Below are positions 35,401 through 48,600 of a stretch of 60,000 bases of DNA, in pieces. Position 1 is the first letter of the stretch. Every line of letters begins with the position of its first letter. The translations under genes and the position numbers were made by a program. Under the pieces are notes generated by a model. The model saw only the letters and a program-made list of their open reading frames with translations. It searched no databases and had not been told where the DNA came from. This stretch comes from Membranipora membranacea (taxonomy: Eukaryota > Bryozoa > Gymnolaemata > Cheilostomatida > Membraniporidae): contig OU612073.1 of NCBI GenBank assembly GCA_914767715.1, positions 17,672,001 through 17,732,000 of the forward strand. The letters are read 5' to 3'.

Positions 35401-38400
35401 ACAAACCCAGCTTCAGTGAAATTACTATACAGGTGGGTAGGTTATAAACTCTTCACGATACGGGCAATACTTCAGCCCCTCAAACCATTCACCACAAGTT
35501 ATCTCTTTTTTTCCAGGAAACATATTCCACCACAGACCAAACTTGCAGGCGTTTAACAAGTTACCCCCTCAGAAGCGTAACCCTTACCATATTAAGATGG
35601 AGGACGAGGGACCGTATGGTAACGATGAGATCAGGTGCTTTGTTCTGTCTGCTCTTAGTACTAGAAGGGTAAGTTTATTAGCAACAAATGGCTGGTGCTC
35701 ATTGTCCCAGACGACCATCCCAGATAGCCATCCCAGTCAATGTGAACATGAAAATGACACAATCACTCATTTTGCACCTGGGTGCTATGTGAACCAGATA
35801 TTTGGATGATCTGGGATCATCTTGGTCGATCTGGGACGATCCTAAACAATGTGAACATCATCCCAGCACTATCCCAGACAGAAACCTAACTGCCAGTCTG
35901 AGATGAATTTTATAATGTGAACATAAGACTGGGACCATCTGGGTTAAGCATCTGGCATGGCATCCCAGTGTCATCTGGGACAATGTGAACCAGCCAAAAG
36001 GAGGACAACTCCTCATATCAGATTCCATAGTCTCAGTTTTCAAACAGGTAGGGTGGGAGAATATATCCCACCCTCCCTGGTTCAAGCAATGGCACATTTA
36101 ACGTCACTTTGCCTGATATCTGAGAGCTTTTGATCCAGATCTAAGTTTCTCATCTTCTATGTGATCCATAGATGGATATTTCATCATGGAAACAGTAACT
36201 CTGACTTTTTTGCCTTTTCATGCTGTTTGAATCCAGCACAGCAAGGAGGGCGATCACAGTTAATGGCCTTTGGTACGTTGAGATGTGTTTGCTGAGGGTA
36301 TGCTCCTCTCTCGCATCCACCGAGACCTACTTAGTGGTGCCTAGTAAAGTCATATCTGTGACCCTCAATCTCCTGTATACACTATAGATAGCATGTCTAC
36401 AATTTTCTCCTGTCTCTCCCAAGTATTGTAGTTACCATGATGTATTTAATCTTCAGATTCAATGCACTCAGCAACTATGTCTATTGTAGACTTATATTAT
36501 TATCTAGCATATCATGTCTGCTCTTGTGTCTTAGTCATTCAATCATCTCAATATTATTACAAACACTGAGTAGATAATCTTGGCCAGCTTGTGGTAGAGT
36601 ATGGGTTGGACGCTCAGAATGACTACATGAGTCTTTTCATGTTTCCATCTCAACACTTTCACTGAGTCATGTACCAGTCTTATGTGATGAGTATCAATCA
36701 TATCAACTTTGTTAAGAAGAAAATTCGGAAGTGCTCTATTGGATGGTTGTGTTTCCAACCATTTTTGGCCTAATTCTTTGATGTTGGTTTTCATCGATGT
36801 ATCTGAGATGACAAAGTCGCTGGCTATTTTCGTTCAGAAAGATAAAATTTCAATAGCTGCAGTTTAATGAGTTACCTTGCACAGGTGTAGTTACTCATAT
36901 CTGACATTTGATCATTTACTTTTTTATGAATTTGAGAAGTTTGAATGATCAATGCATTTATTTGATTGAGGAGAGCACTTTTAGGATGCCTGGATTGCAA
37001 AAGCTGCAAGTGCTAAGTCAATACCTATCGGCAGAGCTAACAGCAGCACTGGGTAACGCAGCCGTTGCATTCCACTGACCATGACCTCATAAAATATCAA
37101 CCCATTAAAAATTTGGACTCTTTTATAGTGTGTAGAGCATAACACTGTACATATTTATTTTCAGTTTGCTGGAGAAATCACTGAATTATTATCAGCAGCA
37201 AATTTTTGTTACCTTGTTACAGCCTATTAGCAGAGGCAGCTGTATTATGTCAGATGCCTGGAATTATGTTTTGAGGTATTATCTTGAGTTGTTGCAGTCT
37301 AGGCAGACTTGTTACACATTACCTGAGAAGGTTTAACAAGGGATAAGGTCAACTCATTGATGAGATTACAGCTCAACTCTGAAATCTAATTAGGAGGAAA
37401 GTCTCATGTTATTATATTTAGAGTTTGAGAGATTTCTAATGTTACCGTTATTCATGCTGAATTCTCTGTGTTTATATAAGAGTATGCTTTATAGTCCCAC
37501 CTCAAGGTCGCACACACTGATCATACGTGCAAAATAGTAACACCTGTAGCTCCTTGTTCTGAGTAGGGCCTAATGCTATCTACTTTCACATATACCGGCT
37601 CACACTCACATGTTGAGTTTTCTCATATGTTGCAGGTGACATCGATTCCTTGTGTCGTCTGCGGACATGAAATGAAGATATTTGACCGTTACCCTCTGGT
37701 GGATGGTACAATGTTCCTGACACCACAGAGATATATATCAGACATAGTACTGCAGGCACATGGACAGACACAATACATGAATGCTGTATGTATGATGTGC
37801 GCTGAGGGTGTCAACGCCGAACTGCACTGCAAAGGATGTGACAGGTATGTGCAGGTTTCACTATTTGACAGGACTATGTGCAGGTATAACAATGCGACAT
37901 GTTTGCGCAGGTGCCTACAACTCTCAAATTAGCAGTTTTCTGTTGCTGGGGTACTCTCCTTGGCTGCAGTGATATGCTGTTGTGCTCTTATTCAAAAGTT
38001 TTAGTACCATTAGACAAATGGAGAATATTGCTTCATTCTCCAACAACTGGCAATATCACCTGCAACATTGTAAAAGTCATACACAGCTGGTGGCTGAGTC
38101 AATTTTTCACCATGAGAAGCTGGATGACCCACACATAAAAATCATCTTTTTTTCTGTGATGCATACTTTTCCTATCATTGTGGTGATAATGCCCCATAAA
38201 GCACAGTTTTCCGCAACTCAAAGCCAGTTTTGATGCATCATAAGAAATATTATATATCAAACTATTTTTATTGGCAAAGCCTAGAGTAATACTGCCGGTT
38301 TGACTTTTGCATCAAACAAAACTCCTGGTACCCTCCTACAAGGCACAATATCTGGTCATGTACAGCGATGAGATGACAGAGAATACAGTAGGAAATAGTA

Positions 38401-40442
38401 TAAATAGACGGTTCGATTGGTACTCAAGCTGTTTAAACTTTCAGTAGTCAGACAGCTATGCATCTAATGGCGCCAATCCCACCAAGCAAGCAACACATAT
38501 CTGTCGCGAAGATACAACGAAGAAATGTTATCACAATTTCTGCCAAACCTTGACTTTTCTCCATGCATTATATTGTTTTCTCCCCTTTTTAGGCAATGGG
38601 ATGGCAGTGCCCTTCAGGTCGGGACGATGTACAGTTATGATATATTTGCTGCCTCTCCGTGCTGCCTAAGAAGACTGAAATGTAAAAGCTGTCACCAGCC
38701 TGCCATTGAGACTGGGCAAAATATGCCATTCTTCAGTCAATTCAGGTTTGTATTCCAATGCATTACGTTTGTTGGACAAACTAACGAAATCATGTCTTTT
38801 TTTGCATTTAAAAAACAGTTGACGAAAAATTTGAACACAAATTTTCACATGAGACAGAAAGTCTAACAAGGTATCTACAAAAGCTAGCCTGATAAATAGG
38901 GAGGGGATGACTCTGTAATTTTTCTCATCATGAATTATGGTCAAAAAGTTTTAAAATGTATGCTGTATGCTGCCTCAAGTTTGAAGAAAGTCAACAGAAA
39001 GAAGAATGAAAATTGTACTGCAATCAAAATTTAAATCTGCATTAACATAGTAGTTGTTGCTGGAGACGTCCATATGGAAATCTGTAATAAATAGCGCAAG
39101 ATTGCGTTTTCATTTCATGTTATGCGCCGCAACAAATGTTATGCAGCCGGCTTGTTTTTTAATACGCTGCAACCTTAAAACCTTTGCATACATCATCAGG
39201 CCATAGTCTGTGTGTTTCACTTCAGTTGTTGACAAAGTTGAGTGTGTATTTACTTGCTGGAAAATTCAGTCTACACCAGTTGAAGATATTACATAATTTG
39301 CGCTAACTCAATAACAGAGTTGTCTAGGTTGGGAGTCGGCGACCTCGCATTGAAAGCTTTGTTATCAGAAAGCCTATTCACAGATTGCCTAACCTTGAGA
39401 AATGTTATGACTTCAGAATCTCATTGTGCTGGGCTTGGTATCATCCTGCAAACCAGATCAATCTGGAATTGATACCAATTACTTGCTGGACAATGGGATT
39501 TTCAGAGCGAAATAAAAATAGCCAATACAAGTATTGGGAATTCCGAGTGCATCCATCATGAGACACTCAAAATATATCGCAACACAAGACCAGAGCCAAG
39601 CATGCTGCTATGCTGCTATGTACTGCATTTGAGAATAAATATACTGGCTGCCCACTGGGATAAGTACATGCATCTCATGAATAGATTCCAAAATATCATG
39701 CCATATAAGTATTGAGGCATAATGCACTGAATCTGGCAGGGCTGTGAATATATCTGTATCTATTACATTTTGACTGATTGATGTGGAATGAAAAGCTGAC
39801 TATGATGATCAAAGTGTTTTGTGCTTCTAAAGGCGAGTTATGCGTGCCTGGATACCATCGATATTATGACTGAGTGTTTTGGCATATTTCCAATAATTAC
39901 TCAGCCCTTATTCCACATTGTGCCTCTTCGGCTTTTTGAGGGCTACTAAATATACCTGCATAAATCGGCAAATGAAACACTTAATGCCAAGATTGTGTCA
40001 TAAAATATAGCGGCAGCTCATTTCCAGTTGCTGGTCCTGGGTTTGAATTCCACTGTAGTCTGAATGCTTATTGCCGTTGGTGCCCAAGGTGTGCTCTTGC
40101 CTTCCTGTTCAAACTGAGAGCAACCTCTACGCTGACTAAGGGGTCTTTTCTCCTCAGTCTTCGTACTGTGACAATTTTATCTTGGTACCGACTACAGGGG
40201 GGAAGACCTCTTATTCTCAGTCTCCGGGCTGAGACGATTTCAACCAACATTTACCATCATGACACTCACAGCAAATACCAACCAGATTTGATGTGGAAAA
40301 CAAACAATCTAATTGTCCTGTATTTAACCTGATTCCATGTTCCTTTATTTGTAGTCATAGCCACCAGTGCCGACACTGCAAAGCCACAGGCTACCATTTT
40401 GTTAAGCCGCTCAGTGAGATCTTTTACATACAGAGACACTAA
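32410..40442 (+). CDS. HECA: headcase protein homologue
   Basis: Seven exons: 32410-32668, 33113-33306, 34226-34496, 35517-35668, 37636-37844, 38593-38745, 40355-40442; 441 residues with all phases consistent. Drosophila headcase marks imaginal and progenitor cells and restrains growth; human HECA is about 543 residues. The N-terminal headcase domain has Cys/His-rich segments: FRCCTPRSC, VICNNDEC and MHKDCFE, then WEDHVLQYLRSCGRARSW and ACDCLCQKGHMRKDLDH. A basic Ser/Pro-rich linker (HKKHRAHHKRN onward, about 152-240) leads to IFHHRPNLQAFNKLP. The C-terminal domain contains IPCVVCGHEMKIFDRYPLVD, CMMCAEGV, HCKGCDR, LKCKSCHQP and ends HQCRHCKATGYHFVKPLSE. The ATG at 32410 is chosen because upstream in-frame sequence is low-complexity and unconserved. 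Confidence 0.95.
35690..35995. mobile_element. inverted-repeat element (MITE) in a HECA intron
   Basis: It starts GGCTGGTGCTCATTGTCCCAG and ends with the inverse CTGGGACAATGTGAACCAGCC. The ends differ at a few positions. Inside, CAATGTGAACAT-type and ATCTGGGA/TCCCAG-type motifs recur in both orientations. It starts 21 bp after the donor of HECA exon 4. No clear target duplication was found. Confidence 0.7.
40068..40250. repeat. imperfect two-copy repeat in the last HECA intron
   Basis: Two imperfect units of about 60 bp share TCTC..TCAGTCT..CTG..GACRATTT. A B-box-like GGGTTTGAATTCC lies upstream at about 40030. This may be a decayed SINE body; the evidence is weak. Confidence 0.3.
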
Positions 40443-42005
40443 ATGCACTGTCAACAATCAGTTTACAAGAACACAGGTGACAGCTCATAACAGGTTCTAT
40501 TTCATCTTGACAGGGCCCTAAACCTACACTCAGTGTAACACTGACAATCTGGCAGGTAGTTGTGAAATTTTAGCTCTTTGGTTAGGTTTACCATAAGGTT
40601 CTATCATCACTTTTTTTTATAATTTTGAAACAATGGTTAGTAATTTTGTGAGTATTCTAAGCTTTTGTATTCTTAGTTAAGTATTATATTAAGCATTAAG
40701 CAGTAAAAAACCTCAAACCAAGACATATATTGTCCCGATGCCCTGCTTAAATACATTTTTGTTTTGGATGGGAGTTGTCACATCATTATTAAGCGCAAGA
40801 CAACAACTGCATTTTCTAGTTAGGATCATCATAATCAATAGCAAATAGTTATTAACAACATCCTATATTAGATGCTCATATGTCAGGACATGTTGTAGCT
40901 TACTCGTTTGATAACTGTAACTAAAGGACTGGCCTGCTGGTTATATATCATCACTACCTGTTCCTGTACTTATCTTATCATATAATGCAGTTTAGAAGGG
41001 TACCACTTTCATAATTTTTAAATCTTTTAGTTTCTAATCTCGAATGTATAGACCGGCATAACAGCTTGTTTTCTCTGGTTACTATGTTATAGAATAGTGT
41101 ACACATTAGTTGTGTAGTTTATATCCAGTCATTATCTTGTTTTGAAATTATAAATGTGAATCCGGTGTTAAGACTCGCCTCGTTACTGATAGGGGTTAGG
41201 GTCGGTAGAGGTGGTCATACTAGAATCTACTGAATTTATATGTGGCAGACATTTTTATTGTATTCAGTAATATCAGTATAATGTTTAGGTAGTATCATAT
41301 TATATATCTTATATAAAAGCGATTATCTTCATGGTAAATTATATAGATAGTGTATTATGTACAAAGATCTCGTAAAACATCTAGGAAATTATTAGTATTT
41401 TTTATACTCTAATGTATTATGATAACAACAAATAGTCAACAATGCCTGGTAAACATTTATTTAAAGATGGTCAAAAATGTATTTCGAAAGCTTTGATGGC
41501 AGCTTTTATTATAAGCAATTTTTTTCTGGTCAAGCAAGATGAGAAAGGGGATTTGTGGGAAATATTGCTGATGTGGTTTTAGCTAACATAAATATTTCTT
41601 GTAGAGGAAAAAAAAGAAAATTATCGAAAACTCATTGGTTTCATACCACATGTGGGGAAAAAAAGACTATTTCTTATGTTAGGGATTTGCAGCATTTTCC
41701 GATTGATGGATAATTGCAAATTGGGTGTGATTTCATTTTCAATAATTATTTAATTGAGTTGTTTTTATAATTCCTTTTCTACTTTTTGGTTCTATACGGT
41801 AGCATTGTACAGTAAACAGTATCACATAATATATTAATGAGCTGTTATTACTACTGCAATTACGTCATTATGTCAAACAGCAAACTAGCGTTTGTTCTTT
41901 ATTCTGCTTGTAACTTGGTAGGGAGAGAAAACTCCTCATGTTCTAACTTCTAGGGAATGATTTTATACACATTTTTTATGTACTGTTACTGCTGATGCAA
42001 ATAAA
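40443..42005 (+). other. probable long 3' UTR of HECA
   Basis: No coding potential is seen for about 1.56 kb after the HECA stop. It is AT-rich and ends with AATAAA at 42000-42005. Only about 60 bp beyond, a minus-strand AATAAA (42069-42074) could end the NRF-6-like gene. The two genes would then be arranged tail to tail. Confidence 0.45.
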
Positions 42006-42068
42006 ATTCAAAAATCCAAAGATTTATATTTGTTGCCACTTCCGGGAAATATAACTCCAAAGATCTAA

Positions 42069-42074
42069 TTTATT
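42069..42074 (-). terminator. candidate poly(A) signal of NRF-6-like gene
   Basis: TTTATT on the plus strand, AATAAA on the minus strand, about 580 bases past the stop codon at 42651. Confidence 0.35.
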
Positions 42075-42650
42075 ATTCTCATGCACTAGCTTAGATGACT
42101 GCGGGGGCCAAAAAGTCTGATCTTGTTGCCGAGTGCCGATCACCGCTTTCTAGTCAACCAACGGCTGAGTCGTCGTCGTTGTGTCCATCAAAGGTGTTAT
42201 TGACACATGTGAGAAAATAATATGTACTGGTATAATACGATGATAGTCAGCAGGTTCAGACACTAGAGGGACAGTCAGTTCACATAACCTGGTGATTCTA
42301 GTATCAGCTCAAGTTATATCTCACATGTTTTGTCAAACAATGTTCAACTCTCAACCTTCAGCTGTTGTCAGTGTGATCATGCAGAAACTGCCTAAGTCAC
42401 TATAAATGTTCTGAGTAAAAGCGATGTGATAGCGTAAGTATGATTCAAAATACATCGCTCATACGAATTGAAATACCCCCACCCCCTACCTGGGCCTGAA
42501 ATTAATAAGCCAAAAGTGAGGATGAAAACAGAACTAATTCTTCAATACAGTTGCAAACCAAACCCCATTTCCAATTAGCGTATGTATGTAGATCGCCAAA
42601 AGAAGCATCTATGGATGTTACGATGTTATGATTATGATGTGCATCACTCA

Positions 42651-45600
42651 TCACAGTGAGGTCGAACCCACAGGGTCGGATGAAGCATCTTTGTCATTGT
42701 TCTTGCCTTTAGACTTTGTTTTTGAGGGTTTAGCAAATAAAAGTTTTTCAATCGCAGCAGCTGGTATTTCAAATATTAGAGTCACTACAGCTCCACCAAT
42801 GTAGGTTAGCAGTGTGTATCCACAGTACATGTATGTCTGTAATGAGATGAAAACATATTATATTCTCTAGCCATAAACGATGTTATAGTTATACAAGAAG
42901 CTGCAAAAATCCAAGGAGTTGTCTGTCTAATATGGTACTTATGAAAACTCCCATAGCTATAAAATATTATTTTCTTTTTACCTTATATACTTTTCTTTCC
43001 GCCACTATTTCAACGGAATTTCCCTTATCAAAATAACCTCTAACTAAATTATGGTAACACTAGTAAGACAACTTAAATAGCTATAAAAAAATTCCATTCT
43101 GACATAAAAGGGATTTTTTTTTCTTTTTATCTGATATACTGATACGATACTGATGTGACATTCTGAATTTTCCTTATCAGAGTAACCTCTGACTAAATTT
43201 TGGTAACACTAGTAAGGCAATTACTAAGCACCCATATAGACTGAAAGTTAGATCAGGGCCGTTGTTAGAAGAATAGGGGATGCAAAATCCCGATGCGAGT
43301 CCAAAGCATCACCACATGGATACTGTGAGCTCTTCCCCCCTCCCCCCAAGCGATTTAAGGCATATAATTGAAATACCAGAGGAGCTGATTATGACATGGA
43401 TTATTTAATTATAATGTTTTTTGCCCACTATATTTAGCTTTCTAGGGGAGGTAGTGCCTCCCTGCCTCCCCTAGAACTACAGCCCTGTGGATAGTATATG
43501 TTGACTTACCACAGAAAAATAATCCATATGATGAAGGTCCCTCCTGTTACCGACATATACAAATATAACCACTGGGTGTATGAGATAGGCAGCGAATGTG
43601 ATCTTACTAAGAGGAGCCCAGCCTGGCCAGTTTAATATGTGTGCGATGAAACCTGAATAAAATAATATATGTCTTTAAAATCTCTACAAACTAAATTGAA
43701 TCGATTAAAAGCATAGCATCGATTTCTTCAGCATGGAATAATGAATCTATTTGTATATAGGTTTATTTTCAGTCAGTCTAACAAGTAAAGGGTAGCTCTT
43801 GTTTGTGATGTGGCTCAGAACCCAAAACCTAAGAGCATGTGTCAGATATGTTACCGACTGGCGTCAACTTTTAACATTATCATAAAATAATATAAATATT
43901 GTTGAAGACGATTTGGCTTGAATATTGGCTGTTATGCTATTTTAATCAATTCAAATATACCAACATAGCAATAAATTCTCCCCGCTTTGTCTTATTTTTG
44001 GGTTATGTTTTTTGGCTGACAGTGCATGCAATACATTTTCATAAATGATCGTTGATTGACAAAACATAATATAATATGTTATGAAATACTAACCTCCGTA
44101 GCCTATGTTACAGGTGTACACAATCCACGCTATAGCCATAGCCCAAGCGCTTCTAGAAAGAGCTTCGTAGGCGGCACGTTGTGTGGCGCCCCATGTCGGC
44201 TTATCGACACCATGAATCCTCATGTCTTCATACTGAACGAAGACCACAACTCCCATAGTGAACACACTAAGCAGCCAACCAGCTAATAGCAATAATTTCT
44301 GTAAAATTTAAAAGAATTTGAAAATAGGTAAAAATAATAGCATCATAATAGATTTTTCCGTTGCCACCGTGGAAGTGTCGTTATTGTCACTATTTAATGA
44401 CCACTATTTGAATTCAGAAAATTTGCCATTTTGTCAAAGAGTGATAGTTTTATAGACAAAGAAATACTTACGTTAGTCAATTTATATTTCTTGTATAAGA
44501 TATATCCGAGAATGATGCCTATGAGATACGGACCAATACGGCAGTATGGTTTAATGTAGGCATCATGATAGATATCCGCGTCTCTGAGAATTTGATGAAT
44601 ATTTTAGACAAAAAATTATGTTTTGTTAAACTTGAACAGTACTGCAAGGGGTGGGGGGCGGGGGTTATCGAACTTTTGATGGTCATTGTGTTGAAGTTTT
44701 GGTCAGTTCTACCGAGGAGTTAGTCTCTAAATTGTTGGTTCTACTATACTTTACAGGTCAATTTCACAGAGTTGATTTATATCAGGGAGCACACTGTAAT
44801 GTCCGTAATGGACTTGTATTTATTCGTTTATACCATAATTTCTCAATAAACTAGTTTCAGAGGAGCAGAATTTATCATTGACTAAATTTTACACAGTTGC
44901 ACTTACTGGAGAAAACTCCTTCCCTCAGTACCATACCACATGTATGCATTGGCTGCTATACATGCTCCCATAGCCAGAGCTATAATCAGCAGCCCAAGGA
45001 TGGGTAGTCTACAACAGGATCGAAGTTAAAAGAGTAGAAGAACTTCTAGCTAGTTGCAGTGGTCAAAATTTTACTTTTGAATAGCTGGTTTTCTAATTGA
45101 CCATTATCATTCTCTTAGAGGGGGGGATATGGCTCGCCTGCTACCTCATTCTCAACGTTCGATCAACAAGAGATGATAATTTTCACCTCATATGATCTGA
45201 TGCTTTATCCTTCAAAATCATTTCACTTAGATGCCATAATATTACGCATTGTATGCACATAATGCAATTAATGAAACTAATGCACTTAATAATTTGTGAT
45301 GTATGAGCCCTGCACAATATGGAATATGCAAGGCGGTTGATGCATAATACTTACAGAAAGAGAGGAAACAATATAAGCGGAGCCGCTATAAAAAATTGCA
45401 TATCATTGGCCAGGTACCAACTCCATCCCATACACTACAACAAGGAAAAACACCACTCACAACACCGTTATATGATTACAATGTTATTAGGGAAATGTAT
45501 CATATAACAAGTTTAAAATATGATAATGTTCGTAGAAGACAAAAATATCTGGATGTGTTAAAGCGTTTGGAGAATTACATGCTTTCCTCACTTTATAAGA

Positions 45601-48600
45601 CTCCAACCCCAGCTAGTCCAACTTAAGTGTTAGCTAAAATTAAGTCACCTCCTAACTAGCTAAATTAAACTCTAGTTAATATTCACACCTCTAGGGTACT
45701 ACAGATGAATTAACTGCTTTACCAATCATTCTTTTCTTTTCAAGTACAGAAACTTCACCTTCATCCCTCTCTTTCTAGAAAGAGAAAAACCGTGAAGTTC
45801 CTGTCTCTAACTAATGGAGGGAATGAAAAGTAAACAACCCTTTATTGTACAGTTATGTGTTTATAGACCAACACCTTTAAGCAGTTGTACTGAGTACTGA
45901 GTTGTTTGTTGGGGTTAATATAAATGTACAGCGACATATGTGGGGAGTTTGTGTGGGTGTTCATTGTCTACACACTGATTGTGAAATCAGCGTATCATGT
46001 TTGGGATTACCAGACCTTGGTCCAAGTCATGGTAAGTCAAGTCATCTTCAAGTCAAGTCATGTCAAAGTCACGACTTGACTTGTAATCAGTAAAATGAAA
46101 AATGTATCCCATGATGCAATATTAATATAGTCTGATCATATAGTGCAGGTTTATTCAGCCGAACGATATTATTCGAGTCACATGCATAATGAGTCATGGA
46201 GGCTAGTAGCCACTGCCATCGGCAAACCTCTCATGACCTTAGAGACATTACAAACAGGCAGATGCAAAAACCTTTTCAGAGAGAACGTTTTATCCGTCCT
46301 TAACAAATAGTGATCCATCTTAGTCTGTGTTTATTTATTTATCCTCCACCAGCTCATCTTTTTACAGCATGAAACATTTCATTTGTCATCATTGACACAA
46401 TAAAGGTACATATATACAATGAGGTAACAATGCTGAATTGCTTACACACCCATACCTTCTTTCGTTTGTGGGGAGGGGAGCAAATCCCGATTAGTAGAGC
46501 AACTCCTGAGGACCTAGCTAACTCCTCCACGATTTGGAGTCACCCAGGATTGAAATAAATTCCTGGTTGATTTTCACGGTTAATGAGCGTGACTTTGCCA
46601 TGACATGTAAGTCACCCATCTTTGACTTGACTTGACTTACAAAAATCATGACTTGACTTGACTTGACTTGATGGCGAAAAAAATAGACACCAATTGACTT
46701 GACTTGACTTGAATTGGTGTAAATGTGACTTGACTTGACTTGACTTAGCATCGACAATGACTTGACTTGACTTGACTTGCGATGGACCCAGGTCTGGAGA
46801 TTACCATAGACATATAAATACTATATACATATATATACTATATACATATATATTTATATGTTTATGGGGATTACTCACCTGTTCTTTCGTATTGACAAAG
46901 TTATTGATGAATAATAGGTTAGTCCACCAGTTCGCTTTACATGCTCTTATTTTTGCACTCTGCCAGTCATAGAGAGGGCCGGAGCCCAGGTATGGAGAAA
47001 ATGCGGTATACCCAAGTATTACTATTCCGTACAAAGGTAAGATCCTGTAATAACAAAATAAATCAACATGTGATTCAACACAAAAATAAAATTTTGGCAC
47101 AGAAGGGTTTTTTTCTGCTCTTATGAAACTCTCTCTCACTCTCTGTCTTGGCAATCAAACTAAAGACATGAAATAAATTATTATCAGGTTGCTGTTTAGT
47201 AAGAAACAGAAGGTTGGGCTGCCCCTAAAGAGGGACGCAAGGTGCCCTAAATACTCATACTGAGAATGTGATACATCCTAGAAAACTAGAATTCATCCTA
47301 GAGGTGAGGCCATGGAGGTCCTCCTAATCGTGAGTGTACAGCAAGCTGCCAAAACTGAACTGGCACTAATCGGCCATCGGCAGTGACATTTTGATCATAG
47401 CTGATAGACAAGAAATAAAAAGTTGTCCTCTCTCAACCAACTAAGCGGCTAGACTAAGACTGAGGTTCTAACAACTTTCATTTAAATGTTATAACATCTC
47501 GCATACATAATATTCTTACCTGATTAACCTGTGTCTGTAGTATATGACCATCTGATTTATCCACACACTCTTAGGATTAGATCTCTTGCACCTTTTCAGA
47601 AATAAATACGAGACAAGAAGTCCGCTACAACATATAGAAAAAAGAAATGATCAGTTCTCTCAGCTGCTTGGTTGAGATGAAAGTGTCGCTGCTGAGGGCT
47701 TATTAGTACCTTGTTCAGTTTATGGCAGCTTCATGGCAGCATTTATAGCCTAGATTAAGTTTAATTCAATTCCCTGCCTTCCACTTGCTCCTTTCCACGC
47801 CGCCGCCGCAGGCAAATGCAACAAACTTGGTCATTTATGGCCTGACACTTCATTCATTTGTACACAGCTAATTTTGGGTTTTTTCAGTTGTACTCTAACA
47901 CTCAAAGGGATTGATGTTGCGGTTCTAGCGTACAACTAACCTACCAACCTATCAAATAAATTTGTAGAGATTTACTGACCTGATAAAAAAGAAGGTATCA
48001 ACACCCAGTGTTGCATTAAACAAGCTCTGAGCTGACATGGTTTTCATAATCTCAGCAAATATCTTGGCATTTGCTGTATGGGAAAAAAACCATAACAATC
48101 AATTCAAAAGAGACAATACCTTACAATTTGGTGCAACAATATAACATGAATTTCAAATAGAACAAGCAGAAACCCCCCCCCCCCCCCGCACCTTATGATG
48201 ACATATACAGCAGCTTTCTTATCTCGACAAATAGCATGTGGTATGTTTGCTTCGTGAAGTTCAATCCAACTATCAGTGGTAAACAGCTTTGTAATCAGTA
48301 GTTCTCAAATGTTAAATTTTGTGATTAAATTACAAATCATTACAAAGGTCTTTTTCTTACTCACAAGAACAAGCCCGATTGAAATACAACCTAAATGATC
48401 CTGAGGACCCTTCATATGCGTATCTAGTGAACCATCGGGTAAATTATGAATTACCTAACTCATCACTTGGGAAAATCTCAACTAGACCAAGTTACATTTT
48501 TCCATGTCAAATTCAAGTTCTTCAGGTATCGGCTCTATGGGTAAGACGTGATTCTTTCATGTAAGAGGTCCTGTATTCATATCCTGGGGTAGGTACAATG

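Noticed and set aside
46518-46757. Minus-strand ORF rich in SQVKS repeats
   Set aside because: It is the translation of TGACTTG repeats inside the hAT-like element, not a gene.
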